Of a stretch of 42,331 bases of DNA, positions 8,303 through 17,082 are shown piece after piece. The stretch lies in the NCBI GenBank assembly GCA_027491155.1, contig JAIXWR010000014.1, positions 1 to 42,331 of the forward strand. The letters run 5' to 3'. Both the position numbers and the translations under genes were made by a program. Each line of letters starts with the position of its first letter. The first letter of the stretch is position 1. The DNA is from Verrucomicrobiaceae bacterium (GTDB lineage Bacteria > Verrucomicrobiota > Verrucomicrobiia > Verrucomicrobiales > Akkermansiaceae). Below the pieces are notes generated by a model. That model was not told the DNA's origin, ran no database searches, and saw nothing but the letters and a program-made list of their open reading frames with translations.

Positions 8303-11300
8303 ATGAATGGATTCAACAGCAGTATGAAGATTCTCGCCGCCGTCTCCGGATTCGCCGCCATGGCCGGGTCGGTGATGGCGCAGATCACCGTGATTAATTC
8401 CGGTTCCGTGGTATCCCCCGTGGCCGATGATCCCAAGACCGCCGTGCTTTCGTTCACTGCCGGGGCCGCGAACAAGCTGATCGTCCAGGTCAGTGCGGAG
8501 GGTCAGAATGTGGCGGCGATCACCTATGGGGGAGTCCCCCTCACGCCGGTGATCACCGGCACCGGGCGCAACAGGGGGATCTACTATCTGGACAACCCGT
8601 TCACCGGCGGCGCGGCCAATCTCTCGGTCACCATGCAAGAAGGGATCACCAACGGGATCGGGGTCGGCGTGGTCTCGGTTTCCGGAGCCGCCCCCGGGGA
8701 CGCCACAGCCGCCTTGGCCAATGCCACCAGCAGCGTGACACCGACAGTGCCGGTGTCGGGTTGTCTTGTGGTCAGCGGATATGCCGACAATGGCTCCGGC
8801 ACGATCACGCTGCCCTCAGGTCACACGGCGATTTACAACTCCACCAACATCGGCTCCGCGGATGCAGCGGCGGGTTATGCCACTGGCCAAGCCGCCGGCT
8901 CCCGGACCTACACCTACGGCGACACCAGCTCGTCGACACCGGCGACCTGCGCCGCGATCTTCGTGCCGGCCTCTGCCGCCCCGGTGATCACGGCCACCAG
9001 CCCCGCCAACGGCGCGATCTCCGTCTCGCCGGACGCCGATCTGGTGGCGACCTTCAGCGAGGCGGTGGTGGCCGGCAGTGGCACCATCGAATTGTGGCAG
9101 TCCGGCGGAGGCTCGCCGATCGAATCCTTCAATGCGGCCACTTCCCCGCTGCTCTCGTTTGCGGGATCGACCCTCACCATCGATCCAACCGCAAATCTCG
9201 CCGCCAACTCCATCTACTACGTCAGGATCACTTCCGGCGCAGTCGTCGATACCTCCGGCGGCAATGCGTTCACGGGAATCACGAACTCCTCCACGTGGTC
9301 CTTTTCCACCGGCAGCAACCCGCCGCTGGTACCCACGTTCTCACCCAAGGACAATGCCTTCGGCGTGGCCGTGAATGCCAATCTCGTGGCGACCTTCAGC
9401 GAAACCATCCAGAAGGGAACGGGAAACATCACCATCCACAGGGCCGATGGCACGGTGTTTGAAACCATCAACGTGACCTCCGCCGCCGTCACCTTGTCCG
9501 GCGGGAGGGTGACGATCAATCCCGTCAACAACTTCGTCGCTGGCGCTGGATATTATGTGAGAATCGACTCCACCGCATTCCGCAACACCGCCAACCAGTA
9601 TTACGCGGGCATTTCGGATCCCACCGTGTGGAACTTCACCGCGCTGCCAGACCTGACCACGGTGGATGGACGGTTCACCTGGATGATGCAGAATAACATC
9701 ACCAACCCGTTTCCCAGCACGACGAGTTCAGCGGGCCTGGCCTCTTATGCGCTGGCGGCCTTCCACCTGGGCACGGATCTGGTGACCGCCAACGATTTCA
9801 TCAATCAGTTTCACACCCAATATCCGGTTCCGGACAGCGACACCATCGGCTTCGACTCCTACTTCTGGCTGCACCTGATCTGGCGCATTTACCATGATCC
9901 CGTGATGAACGCGCGGCTGACGACGCAGGCCCGCACCAACATTCAGGACATGATGTGGAATTTCATCCGGACGCGCAGCAGAGCCAGCGATGCGCAGAAC
10001 ACGTGGGACATTCACGACAGTGAAAATCACGACGCGATGCAGAAGGGCAGCTTCCTGCTCTGCGCTGAGGCTCTCAGGGATGCGCCCGGCTATGGTTCTG
10101 GCATGGTCCTCGCCGATGGGCAGACGCTCGCCCAACACGCCACCGCTTGGAGCGGCTTTTTCCAACGTTATTTCACCAGTCGCGCCGAAGAAGGCATCAA
10201 TGCCGAGATCGCCAGCCCGATCTACGCGAAATATAGCGTCGGGGTTTATTACAACCTCATGGACTTCGCGGAGTCGCCGGTGCTGCGCACCCTGGCACAA
10301 CGCTTCGTCACCCTGTATTGGGCGGACACCGCATCGGACTGGACCCGGTCCGGCGTGCGCGGCGGTGGGGAGGCACGCTGCTACAAGGACAACTACGTCC
10401 GTCTCGGCAGCCAGTATTCCTTTTACTCACTGCTCTATGGCTATGGCTGGCATGCCACTTCCAGCACGGCTAGGACCTATGGCCTGATTCCCGCCGCCAG
10501 TTCCTACCGCGTGCCCGCGCTCATCACCGCCTGCGCCACCGACCCCGCCCGCCCGAACTACCTCTACACCTCCCGCCGCTTTGGCCGCGAGGGTGGCTCC
10601 GTCGGGCTTGACTACATCATCGGCTTCGACAGCGGCAACTCGAACATGCGCCGCGACACCTGGGTCACGCCCGACTACACCATGGGCACCATCACCTACG
10701 ACATGAACCGGCAATACACCCAGATCAGCGACCAGAATCGTGCGATGGGTGTGATGTTTGCCTCCGGTCCCAACAACCGGGTGATGGTCTTTGGTGAAGG
10801 TTCCTCCATCGACGACAAGAGTTATGCCGACCTCACCGGCGTGACCCGCGCGAACTGCATGGTGGTGCAACGCGACCAGAACGCCAATAACAGCGGCAGC
10901 GGCATGCTGGCCTTCGTTCCTAACGCCCTCTGGAACGCCCGCGTGGAGGCCTCTGGCTGGATTTTTCTCCAAAGCGGCAATGCCTACTGCGCGCTCCGTC
11001 CTGCGGGCGGCACTTACACCGCCACGGCCGCCGCTTACGGTGTGGACATTTCCATGAGCAATAGCTGGGCGCCGGTGATCATCCAGATGGGGCAGGCGTC
11101 GGGCTATGCCGACTTCGCCGCGTTCAGGACATCGGTCATTGCGAACGCGCTGACCTTTTCCTCCAACATACTCAACTACACCAGCGAGGCCGGCGATGTT
11201 TTCACCTTCTACGCCAACAGCAAAACCACCCCGCAGGTGAACGGGACCACCGTGAACCTCAACCCGGCCAAGACCTACGACAGTCCCTACCTCTCGATGA

Positions 11301-12721
11301 CCCACGGCACGGATCTGGCTACCGTTTCCTATCCCGGTTATCAAAACCTGTTGCTGAACTTCGATCCCGCCTCCACCAGCTTCATCGGTGTCAATGCCAG
11401 CACCGGGCGATATCAGAGCACCGCGCAGACCACCAACACCATCAGCAGTTTCACCGTGCCCAGCGGCAGCAATCGCAAACTCGTGCTGATCGCCAGTTGG
11501 GAAAACGGGAATCAGGGCATCAGCGCGACTTGGAACGGAACCCAGAATTTCTCGGCGGCAGTCAATTCCACGTCCGACAGAAACGCGGCCATCCTTTACC
11601 TCGATGCCCCGACCGCGGGCACCGGCAACATCGTGGTGACTTTCCCTGGCTCGACCCGTTCACGCGTCGGTGTGCTGAGCTTGACGGGCGTCGCGCCTGG
11701 GGTGGCGAGAACCGCGACCTCCTCCGGCAGGTCCGGCAGCCTGAACCTCCCGCTCGAGGGCAGCTTCGTGGCAGGCGTTTACACCTCCAACGGCTCGCCC
11801 ACGATCAACGGCCCCTTCTCCACCACGCTTTACAATGGAGATTCGGGTTCATGTGAGGGTAACGCGGGCTACCAAGTGATGCTAACATCGGGTAACGCCA
11901 ATTATACATGGTCGGTTACCAATCCTGTTGAAGACAGCCACGCTCTTGCAGCCTTCGTGCCAGCAAGCGCCGCGCCGGTGATGCTCTCCATCAGTCCGGC
12001 CGACAATGCGACTGCGGTGCCGATCGCCGGCAATCTCGTCGCAAACTTCAGCGAACCGGTCTTGAGGGGAACCGGCACGATCACGATCAAAAGAACCTCC
12101 GACAACAGCACGGTCGAGAGCTTCAACGCCGCCACCTCCCTGGCTCTCACCTTCAGCGGCCAGACGCTCACCATCAACCCCACCGCCAATCTCGATTACC
12201 AGACGGAGTATCATGTAGTGATCGATTCCACCGCAGTCGTCGACACCTCCGGAGGAAATGCCTTCGCAGGCATTTCCAGCCCCACCACATGGAGCTTCAC
12301 CACCGCCCCGCTCACCTTCTCCAGTTGGATCTCCAACCCCGCCTTCGGGCTCGCTCTTGCCGACCGGGACCTCGACGACGATCCCGATGGCGACGGCATC
12401 GACAACGGCGTGGAAAACTTCTTCGGCACCAACCCCGGAACCTTCACACGGGGACTCGCGGCCGGCATCAAGAATGGCAACACCTTCACCTTCATCCACC
12501 CGAAGAGCGCCACCCCCGCGAGCGACCTGACGGCCAGCTACCGATGGTCGAAAGACCTCGCCAGCTTCCTGGCGGGCGGTGCCACCGACGGTGCGGGTAC
12601 CACGGTCACTTTCACCACCCAGGGGGACACCCCTTCGCCCGGCTTCACCACCGTCACCGCCACGGCCACCGGGGTGCTGCCCGCACGTCTGTTTGTCGAT
12701 GTCAAGGTGACGGGGCCTTGA
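8303..12721 (+). CDS. Giant secreted protein: Ig-like modules around an unassigned, possibly enzymatic core
   Basis: A 1472-residue protein with a signal peptide (hydrophobic ILAAVSGFAAMAGSVMAQ). The start may be 8303 or the in-frame ATG at 8324. The N-terminus (about 30-225) is a beta-sandwich related to the first part of the shared module. Two Big_5-type Ig-like domains follow near 227-335 and 341-445. The core, about 449-1020, begins with a helical stretch (GRFTWMMQNN, ALAAFHLGTD) and contains the conserved-looking WDIHDSENHDAMQKGSF. It continues as a beta-rich half (VMVFGEGSSIDD, LYTSRRFGREGG). An alpha/alpha-barrel followed by a beta-sandwich is the architecture of several polysaccharide lyase families, but no named family was recognised. 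Residues 1027-1472 are the duplicated module. It lies 25 bp after the sulfatase, so it is probably co-transcribed. Confidence 0.8.
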   Translation: MNGFNSSMKILAAVSGFAAMAGSVMAQITVINSGSVVSPVADDPKTAVLSFTAGAANKLIVQVSAEGQNVAAITYGGVPLTPVITGTGRNRGIYYLDNPFTGGAANLSVTMQEGITNGIGVGVVSVSGAAPGDATAALANATSSVTPTVPVSGCLVVSGYADNGSGTITLPSGHTAIYNSTNIGSADAAAGYATGQAAGSRTYTYGDTSSSTPATCAAIFVPASAAPVITATSPANGAISVSPDADLVATFSEAVVAGSGTIELWQSGGGSPIESFNAATSPLLSFAGSTLTIDPTANLAANSIYYVRITSGAVVDTSGGNAFTGITNSSTWSFSTGSNPPLVPTFSPKDNAFGVAVNANLVATFSETIQKGTGNITIHRADGTVFETINVTSAAVTLSGGRVTINPVNNFVAGAGYYVRIDSTAFRNTANQYYAGISDPTVWNFTALPDLTTVDGRFTWMMQNNITNPFPSTTSSAGLASYALAAFHLGTDLVTANDFINQFHTQYPVPDSDTIGFDSYFWLHLIWRIYHDPVMNARLTTQARTNIQDMMWNFIRTRSRASDAQNTWDIHDSENHDAMQKGSFLLCAEALRDAPGYGSGMVLADGQTLAQHATAWSGFFQRYFTSRAEEGINAEIASPIYAKYSVGVYYNLMDFAESPVLRTLAQRFVTLYWADTASDWTRSGVRGGGEARCYKDNYVRLGSQYSFYSLLYGYGWHATSSTARTYGLIPAASSYRVPALITACATDPARPNYLYTSRRFGREGGSVGLDYIIGFDSGNSNMRRDTWVTPDYTMGTITYDMNRQYTQISDQNRAMGVMFASGPNNRVMVFGEGSSIDDKSYADLTGVTRANCMVVQRDQNANNSGSGMLAFVPNALWNARVEASGWIFLQSGNAYCALRPAGGTYTATAAAYGVDISMSNSWAPVIIQMGQASGYADFAAFRTSVIANALTFSSNILNYTSEAGDVFTFYANSKTTPQVNGTTVNLNPAKTYDSPYLSMTHGTDLATVSYPGYQNLLLNFDPASTSFIGVNASTGRYQSTAQTTNTISSFTVPSGSNRKLVLIASWENGNQGISATWNGTQNFSAAVNSTSDRNAAILYLDAPTAGTGNIVVTFPGSTRSRVGVLSLTGVAPGVARTATSSGRSGSLNLPLEGSFVAGVYTSNGSPTINGPFSTTLYNGDSGSCEGNAGYQVMLTSGNANYTWSVTNPVEDSHALAAFVPASAAPVMLSISPADNATAVPIAGNLVANFSEPVLRGTGTITIKRTSDNSTVESFNAATSLALTFSGQTLTINPTANLDYQTEYHVVIDSTAVVDTSGGNAFAGISSPTTWSFTTAPLTFSSWISNPAFGLALADRDLDDDPDGDGIDNGVENFFGTNPGTFTRGLAAGIKNGNTFTFIHPKSATPASDLTASYRWSKDLASFLAGGATDGAGTTVTFTTQGDTPSPGFTTVTATATGVLPARLFVDVKVTGP
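11381..12721 (+). repeat. Duplicated 1341-bp C-terminal module, copy 2
   Basis: This is the partner of 5531-6871, collinear and of equal length. The two genes end almost identically (LFVDVKVTGP here, LFVDVEVTGP there). Confidence 0.85.
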
Positions 12722-13055
12722 GCGTTCATTCACCCGCGATCCCCATGCGGACCGGTAGATTGGTGAATCCACCTGTGCCTCCTTGGCACGCGAAGATTCC
12801 TGATTCCACGAGCCGGACTACTAGGAAGCCGCTGCCGAAAGCGGACTTGGCAGGCCGGATCGGCAAGCTACGGTCCGACCCAATGAATTTCCCCCGCCCG
12901 CCAGCATTCGGCACCTACTTCGCCGAGGCTACGAAGGCCGGGAAGGCTACGAAGACTCCCCGGACCGCAGTTTCAGAAGCCACCCGCTGAAAGCCAATTC
13001 CTGACACCAACCGACGCGGCAAAGGCCCTTTGCCTCACGACGACACCCGCACCCC
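12722..13055 (+). other. Gap between the secreted-protein block and the antiporter
   Basis: No convincing gene was seen. The gap holds the upstream copy of the 51-bp repeat (12901-12951). No clear Shine-Dalgarno sequence lies immediately upstream of the antiporter ATG. Confidence 0.5.
12901..12951 (+). repeat. 51-bp direct repeat, copy upstream of the antiporter
   Basis: It aligns without gaps to 14571-14621, with 44 of 51 bases the same by hand count. The identical core is CTTCGCCGAGGCTACGAA followed by GAAGGC/AAAGGC-type variation and ending AGGCTACG. It resembles a dispersed extragenic repeat; copies elsewhere in the genome cannot be judged from this window. Confidence 0.75.
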
Positions 13056-14333
13056 ATGTCTCAATCCCAATGGGCAGCCCTGGCGCTGCAAATCGCTGTC
13101 ATGCTGGGCTGCGCGCTGGCGCTGGGCCATCTGTTCCGCCTGATGAAGCAGCCGGCGGTGGTCGGTGAAATCCTCGGTGGCCTGCTGCTTGGCCCCACGC
13201 TGTTGGGCCGCTTCTGGCCCGAAGCCCATGCCGCGCTTTTTGGTGACCCGGCCGTCAACAGCGCCCGCACGTCGATGATGCGCACGGGCATGCTGGCCTT
13301 CATCCTGACCATTGGCTTTGCGGTCAGCATCAGCGAGTTCAAGCGCGTGCTGCGGCCGGCCATGGGCGTGGGCCTGCTGGGTACCTTCGTGCCGCTCTTC
13401 CTGGGCCTGGCCATGGTCTACGGGTTCCCGGGTGTGCTGCAGGTGGAGGCCGGCAACCAGCTGCCGATGGCGCTGTTCATGGCCAGCATCATGGCCTTGA
13501 GTGCCAATCCCATCATCGCGCGCATCCTGCTCGACCTGGGCCTGTTCAAGCACAAGGTCGGCAGCATCATCATGTCGGCCACGTTCATCGACGACCTGGT
13601 CGGCTGGGCGCTTTTCGCCGTGCTGCTGGCGCAGTTCGCGCCGGCCTCCAAGGTGCAGGGCGCGGCACCGCTGGAGGTGCTGCTGTGGGTGGTGGCCTTC
13701 ATCGCCGGCGCGCTGGTTTTCGGGCGCGTGGTCATGACCCGTCTGCTGGACTGGGCCGCGCGCGCCATGCCCTATCCGGGTGGCTTCATCGGCTGGGTGC
13801 TGGTCTACGTGCTGCTCTGCTCCTGGGCTGCGGAAAGCCTGGGCATCCACAGCTTCCTCGGTGCCTTTGTCGCCGGTGTCGCGCTGGCCGACCACCACGA
13901 GAAACATCCCGTGCCCTACGACGCGATCAGCCACTTCAGCCTGGCCTACGTCACGCCGGTATTCTTCTGCTCGATGGCGCTGACCACCGATTTCGTGCGC
14001 GGCTTCGATCTGGCCATGGTGCTTCTTGTCACCGCCGTGGCCATGGCCGGCAAATTGCTGGGCGTGTACGCGGGCGGTCGCCTGGGCGGCCTGGATTCAC
14101 GCACCAGCCTGGCCGTGGGCTTCGGGCTCAATGCGCGCGGCATCATCGGCATCGTGATGGCCGTGGTGGCCTATGAGCAGCAGGTCGTCAGTGCGTCCAT
14201 CATGGTGGCCTGCGTCGTGATGTGCATCGTCACGACCCTGCTGGCCGGGCCGCTGATGCAGGCCACGCTGGGCCGCGAGCGCTTGCGCCGTGCCGTGGAC
14301 GCGCCTGCCGCCCATGCGGAACAAGCGCCCTGA
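13056..14333 (+). CDS. Cation:proton antiporter (CPA2/KefB-NhaP-like membrane exchanger)
   Basis: A 425-residue polytopic membrane protein made of about a dozen hydrophobic segments. Early helices contain QPAVVGEILGGLLLGPTLLG, the signature start of CPA2 sodium or potassium/proton exchangers. Later come NPIIARILLDLGLFKHKVGS and SATFIDDLVGW, whose paired acidic residues D179-D180 are the likely ion/proton-binding site. No TrkA-N domain follows, so regulation differs from full-length KefB/KefC. Codon choice (strong CTG and GGC preference) and style differ from the neighbours and recall Betaproteobacteria. With the flanking repeats this suggests acquisition by transfer, which is inference. It would exchange monovalent cations for protons at the inner membrane; the cation cannot be told from sequence alone. 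Confidence 0.88.
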   Translation: MSQSQWAALALQIAVMLGCALALGHLFRLMKQPAVVGEILGGLLLGPTLLGRFWPEAHAALFGDPAVNSARTSMMRTGMLAFILTIGFAVSISEFKRVLRPAMGVGLLGTFVPLFLGLAMVYGFPGVLQVEAGNQLPMALFMASIMALSANPIIARILLDLGLFKHKVGSIIMSATFIDDLVGWALFAVLLAQFAPASKVQGAAPLEVLLWVVAFIAGALVFGRVVMTRLLDWAARAMPYPGGFIGWVLVYVLLCSWAAESLGIHSFLGAFVAGVALADHHEKHPVPYDAISHFSLAYVTPVFFCSMALTTDFVRGFDLAMVLLVTAVAMAGKLLGVYAGGRLGGLDSRTSLAVGFGLNARGIIGIVMAVVAYEQQVVSASIMVACVVMCIVTTLLAGPLMQATLGRERLRRAVDAPAAHAEQAP

Positions 14334-14636
14334 ACGAGGCCCGCAAGCGGGTGCGGCGTCGCCCTCCCCCTGCGCAGCGCATCCGCCGGCTTGTGCCGGT
14401 GGCGCGGAATCACCCGGTGCACGACCTTGAGCCCGAGGATCAAGCCGCAGGGGCCTTCCGGGACCTATCTCTTTCCTCGTCTGATTCTTGGCAAAGCAGC
14501 CCGGAAAGATAGGCTCGCGAGGAATGAAAACCGCGGTAAAGCCCTCGATTCCCGCCCATATCCCCGCCATCCAGCCTTCGCCAACTGCTTCGCCGAGGCT
14601 ACGAAAGTCGGAAAGGCTACGGCCGGGCAGCGGGTC
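14334..14636 (+). other. Gap downstream of the antiporter
   Basis: No gene was recognised. It carries a GC-rich stretch directly after the antiporter stop, an imperfect inverted repeat at 14464-14513 (CCTATCTCTTTCC against GGAAAGATAGG) and the second 51-bp repeat at 14571-14621. Confidence 0.4.
14571..14621 (+). repeat. 51-bp direct repeat, copy downstream of the antiporter
   Basis: This is the same orientation and length as 12901-12951. It ends 15 bp before the first ATG of a truncated beta-helix fragment. Confidence 0.75.
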
Positions 14637-15275
14637 ATGGACGTCAACATGACCGTCGCGGGAGAGGCCTTGCTGCGCCGCCTTGCCCTGACCAACGGCC
14701 AGGCCAATGCCGACGGTGGCGCCCTGCGGATATCCACGGAGAACTCGACAGTGCGGATGGAGACCTGCTCCCTGCAAGGCAACACCTCCACGAACCGGGG
14801 CGGCGCCGTGTTCGTCGATGACGGCAAGCTGGTCATGATCGATTGCTCCGTGAATGGCAACCAGTCGACGGGCAATGGTGGCGGGATCAGTGCGATCAAC
14901 AACGCCGTCAGCGGTTCCGACGCCGACGCCAACGGCAGCGGTCACGCCAACCTGCTGAAATACTTTCACCGCATCCCGCCCCTCGGCGTCGTGACGCCTG
15001 CCGATCGCGCCGCCCTGCCGGCCGTGTCTTGCGAGGAAGTCTCCGGCAACAAGAAGGTCACGCTCACCTACCGCCGGCGCTTCGGCGTCACCGGCATCAT
15101 CGCGGCTTATTTCTCCTCCAACGATCTGGTGAACTGGTCCCCGCAATCGCCGAACACGGAATCGGTCATCGGCAGCGACCCCGTCACCGGCGACCCGATC
15201 ATCCGGGCCGAGTTCATCCTCCCCGCGAACATTCCGAGGATTTTCTACCAACTCCGGATTACCTTGCCTCCTTGA
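14637..15275 (+). pseudogene. Truncated surface-protein fragment with beta-helix repeats
   Basis: This is 212 codons from the first plausible ATG. The N-terminal half has polymorphic-membrane-protein/beta-helix rungs (LRRLALTNGQANADGGALRI, then NRGGAVFVDDGKLVMIDCSV and NGGGISAI). The C-terminal half is a domain seen at the end of many verrucomicrobial secreted proteins (FSSNDLVNWSPQSP, IFYQLRITLPP). No signal peptide is present, and the reading frame stays open upstream straight through the 51-bp repeat, so the repeat appears to have replaced the true N-terminus. It could be expressed as a short cytoplasmic product, but a 5'-truncated remnant is more likely. Confidence 0.6.
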
Positions 15276-15309
15276 ACGGAACGGCGGGCCGCAGGAACCG
15301 CCGCAAGCG

Positions 15310-15444
15310 ATTCGATGGCGTCAACCGTCCGGCACCGGCAAGCTACACTGGACGGGCCAAGGCCCGCCCGACACCCCAAGTCATCCATCGGTCGCCCCGA
15401 AGCGCTTCTATCGCGTGAGCGATATCACACCCGCGTCCCCCTGA
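15310..15444 (+). pseudogene. Possible C-terminal scrap of a secreted protein
   Basis: Frame 1 reads SGTGKLHWTGQGPPDTP, then SVAPKRFYRVSDI, and stops at 15442-15444. The 'RFYRV' ending is a frequent C-terminus of secreted proteins in this phylum. There is no start or domain, so it is probably a remnant like the fragment before it. Confidence 0.3.
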
Positions 15445-15487
15445 GAGCCGGACGAGCAACGCTCCCCGTAAAGCAAGACCGCCGTCT

Positions 15488-16894
15488 TCACTTGGACTGC
15501 CCCCAGACTTCGGGCACGACGAAGCCGTCGGGCGCCTCGCCGGGGAGGAGATGCGGGGCGGCGGCTTCGGCCTGGAAGGCGGCCAGCTTCTCCTTCAGCC
15601 GGGCAACAAGCTCCGGCTTCTCCGAGCTCAGGTCCTTCTGCTCATACGGGTCCTTGTCGAGATCGAAGAGCTCCCAGGTCTGGGGCCCCTTGTAGCTCGT
15701 CGCGTTGGCCTGGACGCTGCCGTTGTGAACCAGCTTCCAGGGTCCCATCCGGACCGCGCCTTGAAAGGGCGTGACGTTGTGCAGGAGGTATTCGTGCGGG
15801 GTGGGCCGGCCTTCCGCGATGGTGGGCCAGGCGTTCTTGCCGTCCACGGGCTTGCGCTGGACGACCTCCGCGCCGGCCAGCCCGAGCAGCGTCGGGTAGA
15901 GATCGGCGACGTGGAGCGACTCCTTCACGATTCCCGGTTGGAGGGTGCCTTTCCACCGGATCACGGTCGGGACGCGGATCCCGCCTTCGTAGAGCGTGCC
16001 CTTCTGGCCGCGCAGCTTGCCATTGCTTCCGAACTGGTTCATCCCGCCGTTGTCGGAGCAGAAGAAGACCAGCGTCTTCTCCGCCGGCAAGTGCTTCCCG
16101 GCGGCGGCGAGGATGCGCCCGATGGCATCATCCATTGACGTGACCATCGCGGCGTGGATCTGGCGGTTCCGGTTCTTGAATCCCGGGTTCCGCGCGATCA
16201 GCTCCGGTGTCGCCTGCAGCGGCGTGTGGGGCGCGTTGAAGGGCACGTAAAGAAAGAGCGGCCGATCCGCCTGCTTGGCGGCGTGATCCGTGATCACCCG
16301 GACCGCTTCGGCAGCGATCAGATCCGTGGCATAACCCTGGTCATCGTTCCGCCGGTCGTTGCGGTGCCAGTCGTGGCCGCCGTCGCGCTCGTGGGTGAAG
16401 TAGTCGATGGCCCCGTTGTAGTGACCATACTGCTGGTCGAAGCCGCGGCGCGTCGGCAGGTAAGCGGGCTGGTGATGACCGAGGTGCCACTTGCCGACGA
16501 TCGCGGTCGCATAGCCCCTGCTCTTCAAGCCCTCGGGGAGGGTCTGTTCGTCGAGGGGAAGCCCGTGCGTCGCCCAGGGGCGGATCACCCCGCACTGCAA
16601 GCCGAGGCGGATCGGGTAGCGCCCCGTCAACAACGCGCCCCGGGTCGGCGAGCACACCGGTTGGACGTAGAAGCGGTCGAGCCTCACCCCGTCCTTCGCC
16701 AACTGATCGAGATGCGGTGTCTTGATCGCGCTGCCGTGGAATCCGACATCCTCCCAACCGAGATCGTCGGCCACCATGAGGATCATGTGAGGTGCCGGCC
16801 GTTCTTCCGGAGCCTGCGCCCAGGAAAGCGGGGCGAAGGCAAGGGCGAGCCCCGCCGCAATGGCGAGGCTGGAGGCAGCGCTTGGGCGGTTCAT
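15488..16894 (-). CDS. Secreted arylsulfatase (arylsulfatase A/B-like, S1 family)
   Basis: A 468-residue sulfatase with a signal peptide (MNRPSAASSLAIAAGLALAFAPLSWAQ). The full S1 signature is present: D43-D44 in ILMVADDLGWEDVGFHG, the nucleophile motif C81-S-P-T-R85 (PVCSPTRGALLTGRYP), and the HLG stretch in GKWHLGHHQPAYLPTRRGFD. The second metal pair is in FFCSDNGG, and YEGGIRVPTVI is typical of the family. The motif GFDQQYGHYNGAIDYFTHERDG is typical of arylsulfatase B-like enzymes acting on sulfated polysaccharides. The start at 16894 fits the signal peptide; an in-frame ATG at 16912 adds six residues. It is on the opposite strand from the first sulfatase cluster and is probably an independent unit. 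Confidence 0.92.
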   Translation of the reverse strand: MNRPSAASSLAIAAGLALAFAPLSWAQAPEERPAPHMILMVADDLGWEDVGFHGSAIKTPHLDQLAKDGVRLDRFYVQPVCSPTRGALLTGRYPIRLGLQCGVIRPWATHGLPLDEQTLPEGLKSRGYATAIVGKWHLGHHQPAYLPTRRGFDQQYGHYNGAIDYFTHERDGGHDWHRNDRRNDDQGYATDLIAAEAVRVITDHAAKQADRPLFLYVPFNAPHTPLQATPELIARNPGFKNRNRQIHAAMVTSMDDAIGRILAAAGKHLPAEKTLVFFCSDNGGMNQFGSNGKLRGQKGTLYEGGIRVPTVIRWKGTLQPGIVKESLHVADLYPTLLGLAGAEVVQRKPVDGKNAWPTIAEGRPTPHEYLLHNVTPFQGAVRMGPWKLVHNGSVQANATSYKGPQTWELFDLDKDPYEQKDLSSEKPELVARLKEKLAAFQAEAAAPHLLPGEAPDGFVVPEVWGQSK

Positions 16895-17082
16895 CCGGAG
16901 AGAAAACCACAAGCGCCAGATGCTGTCGAACCCCGGCTTCTGGATTGCCGGAAGACCGCTGGCCGTGCGCTTTGGTCCTTACCCTCGCGGTTCCCGCGAT
17001 TCCGGTGCGGCCGCAGGCGTTTCCCGCGATGGGTCTTGGGGGTCCCTGATCCAGACTTCCGCGACAAGCGGTTCGAGGCAAG

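Noticed and set aside
14464-14513. Inverted repeat as a transposon end
   Set aside because: The arms are imperfect (two-base insertion) and no transposase or target duplication is visible.
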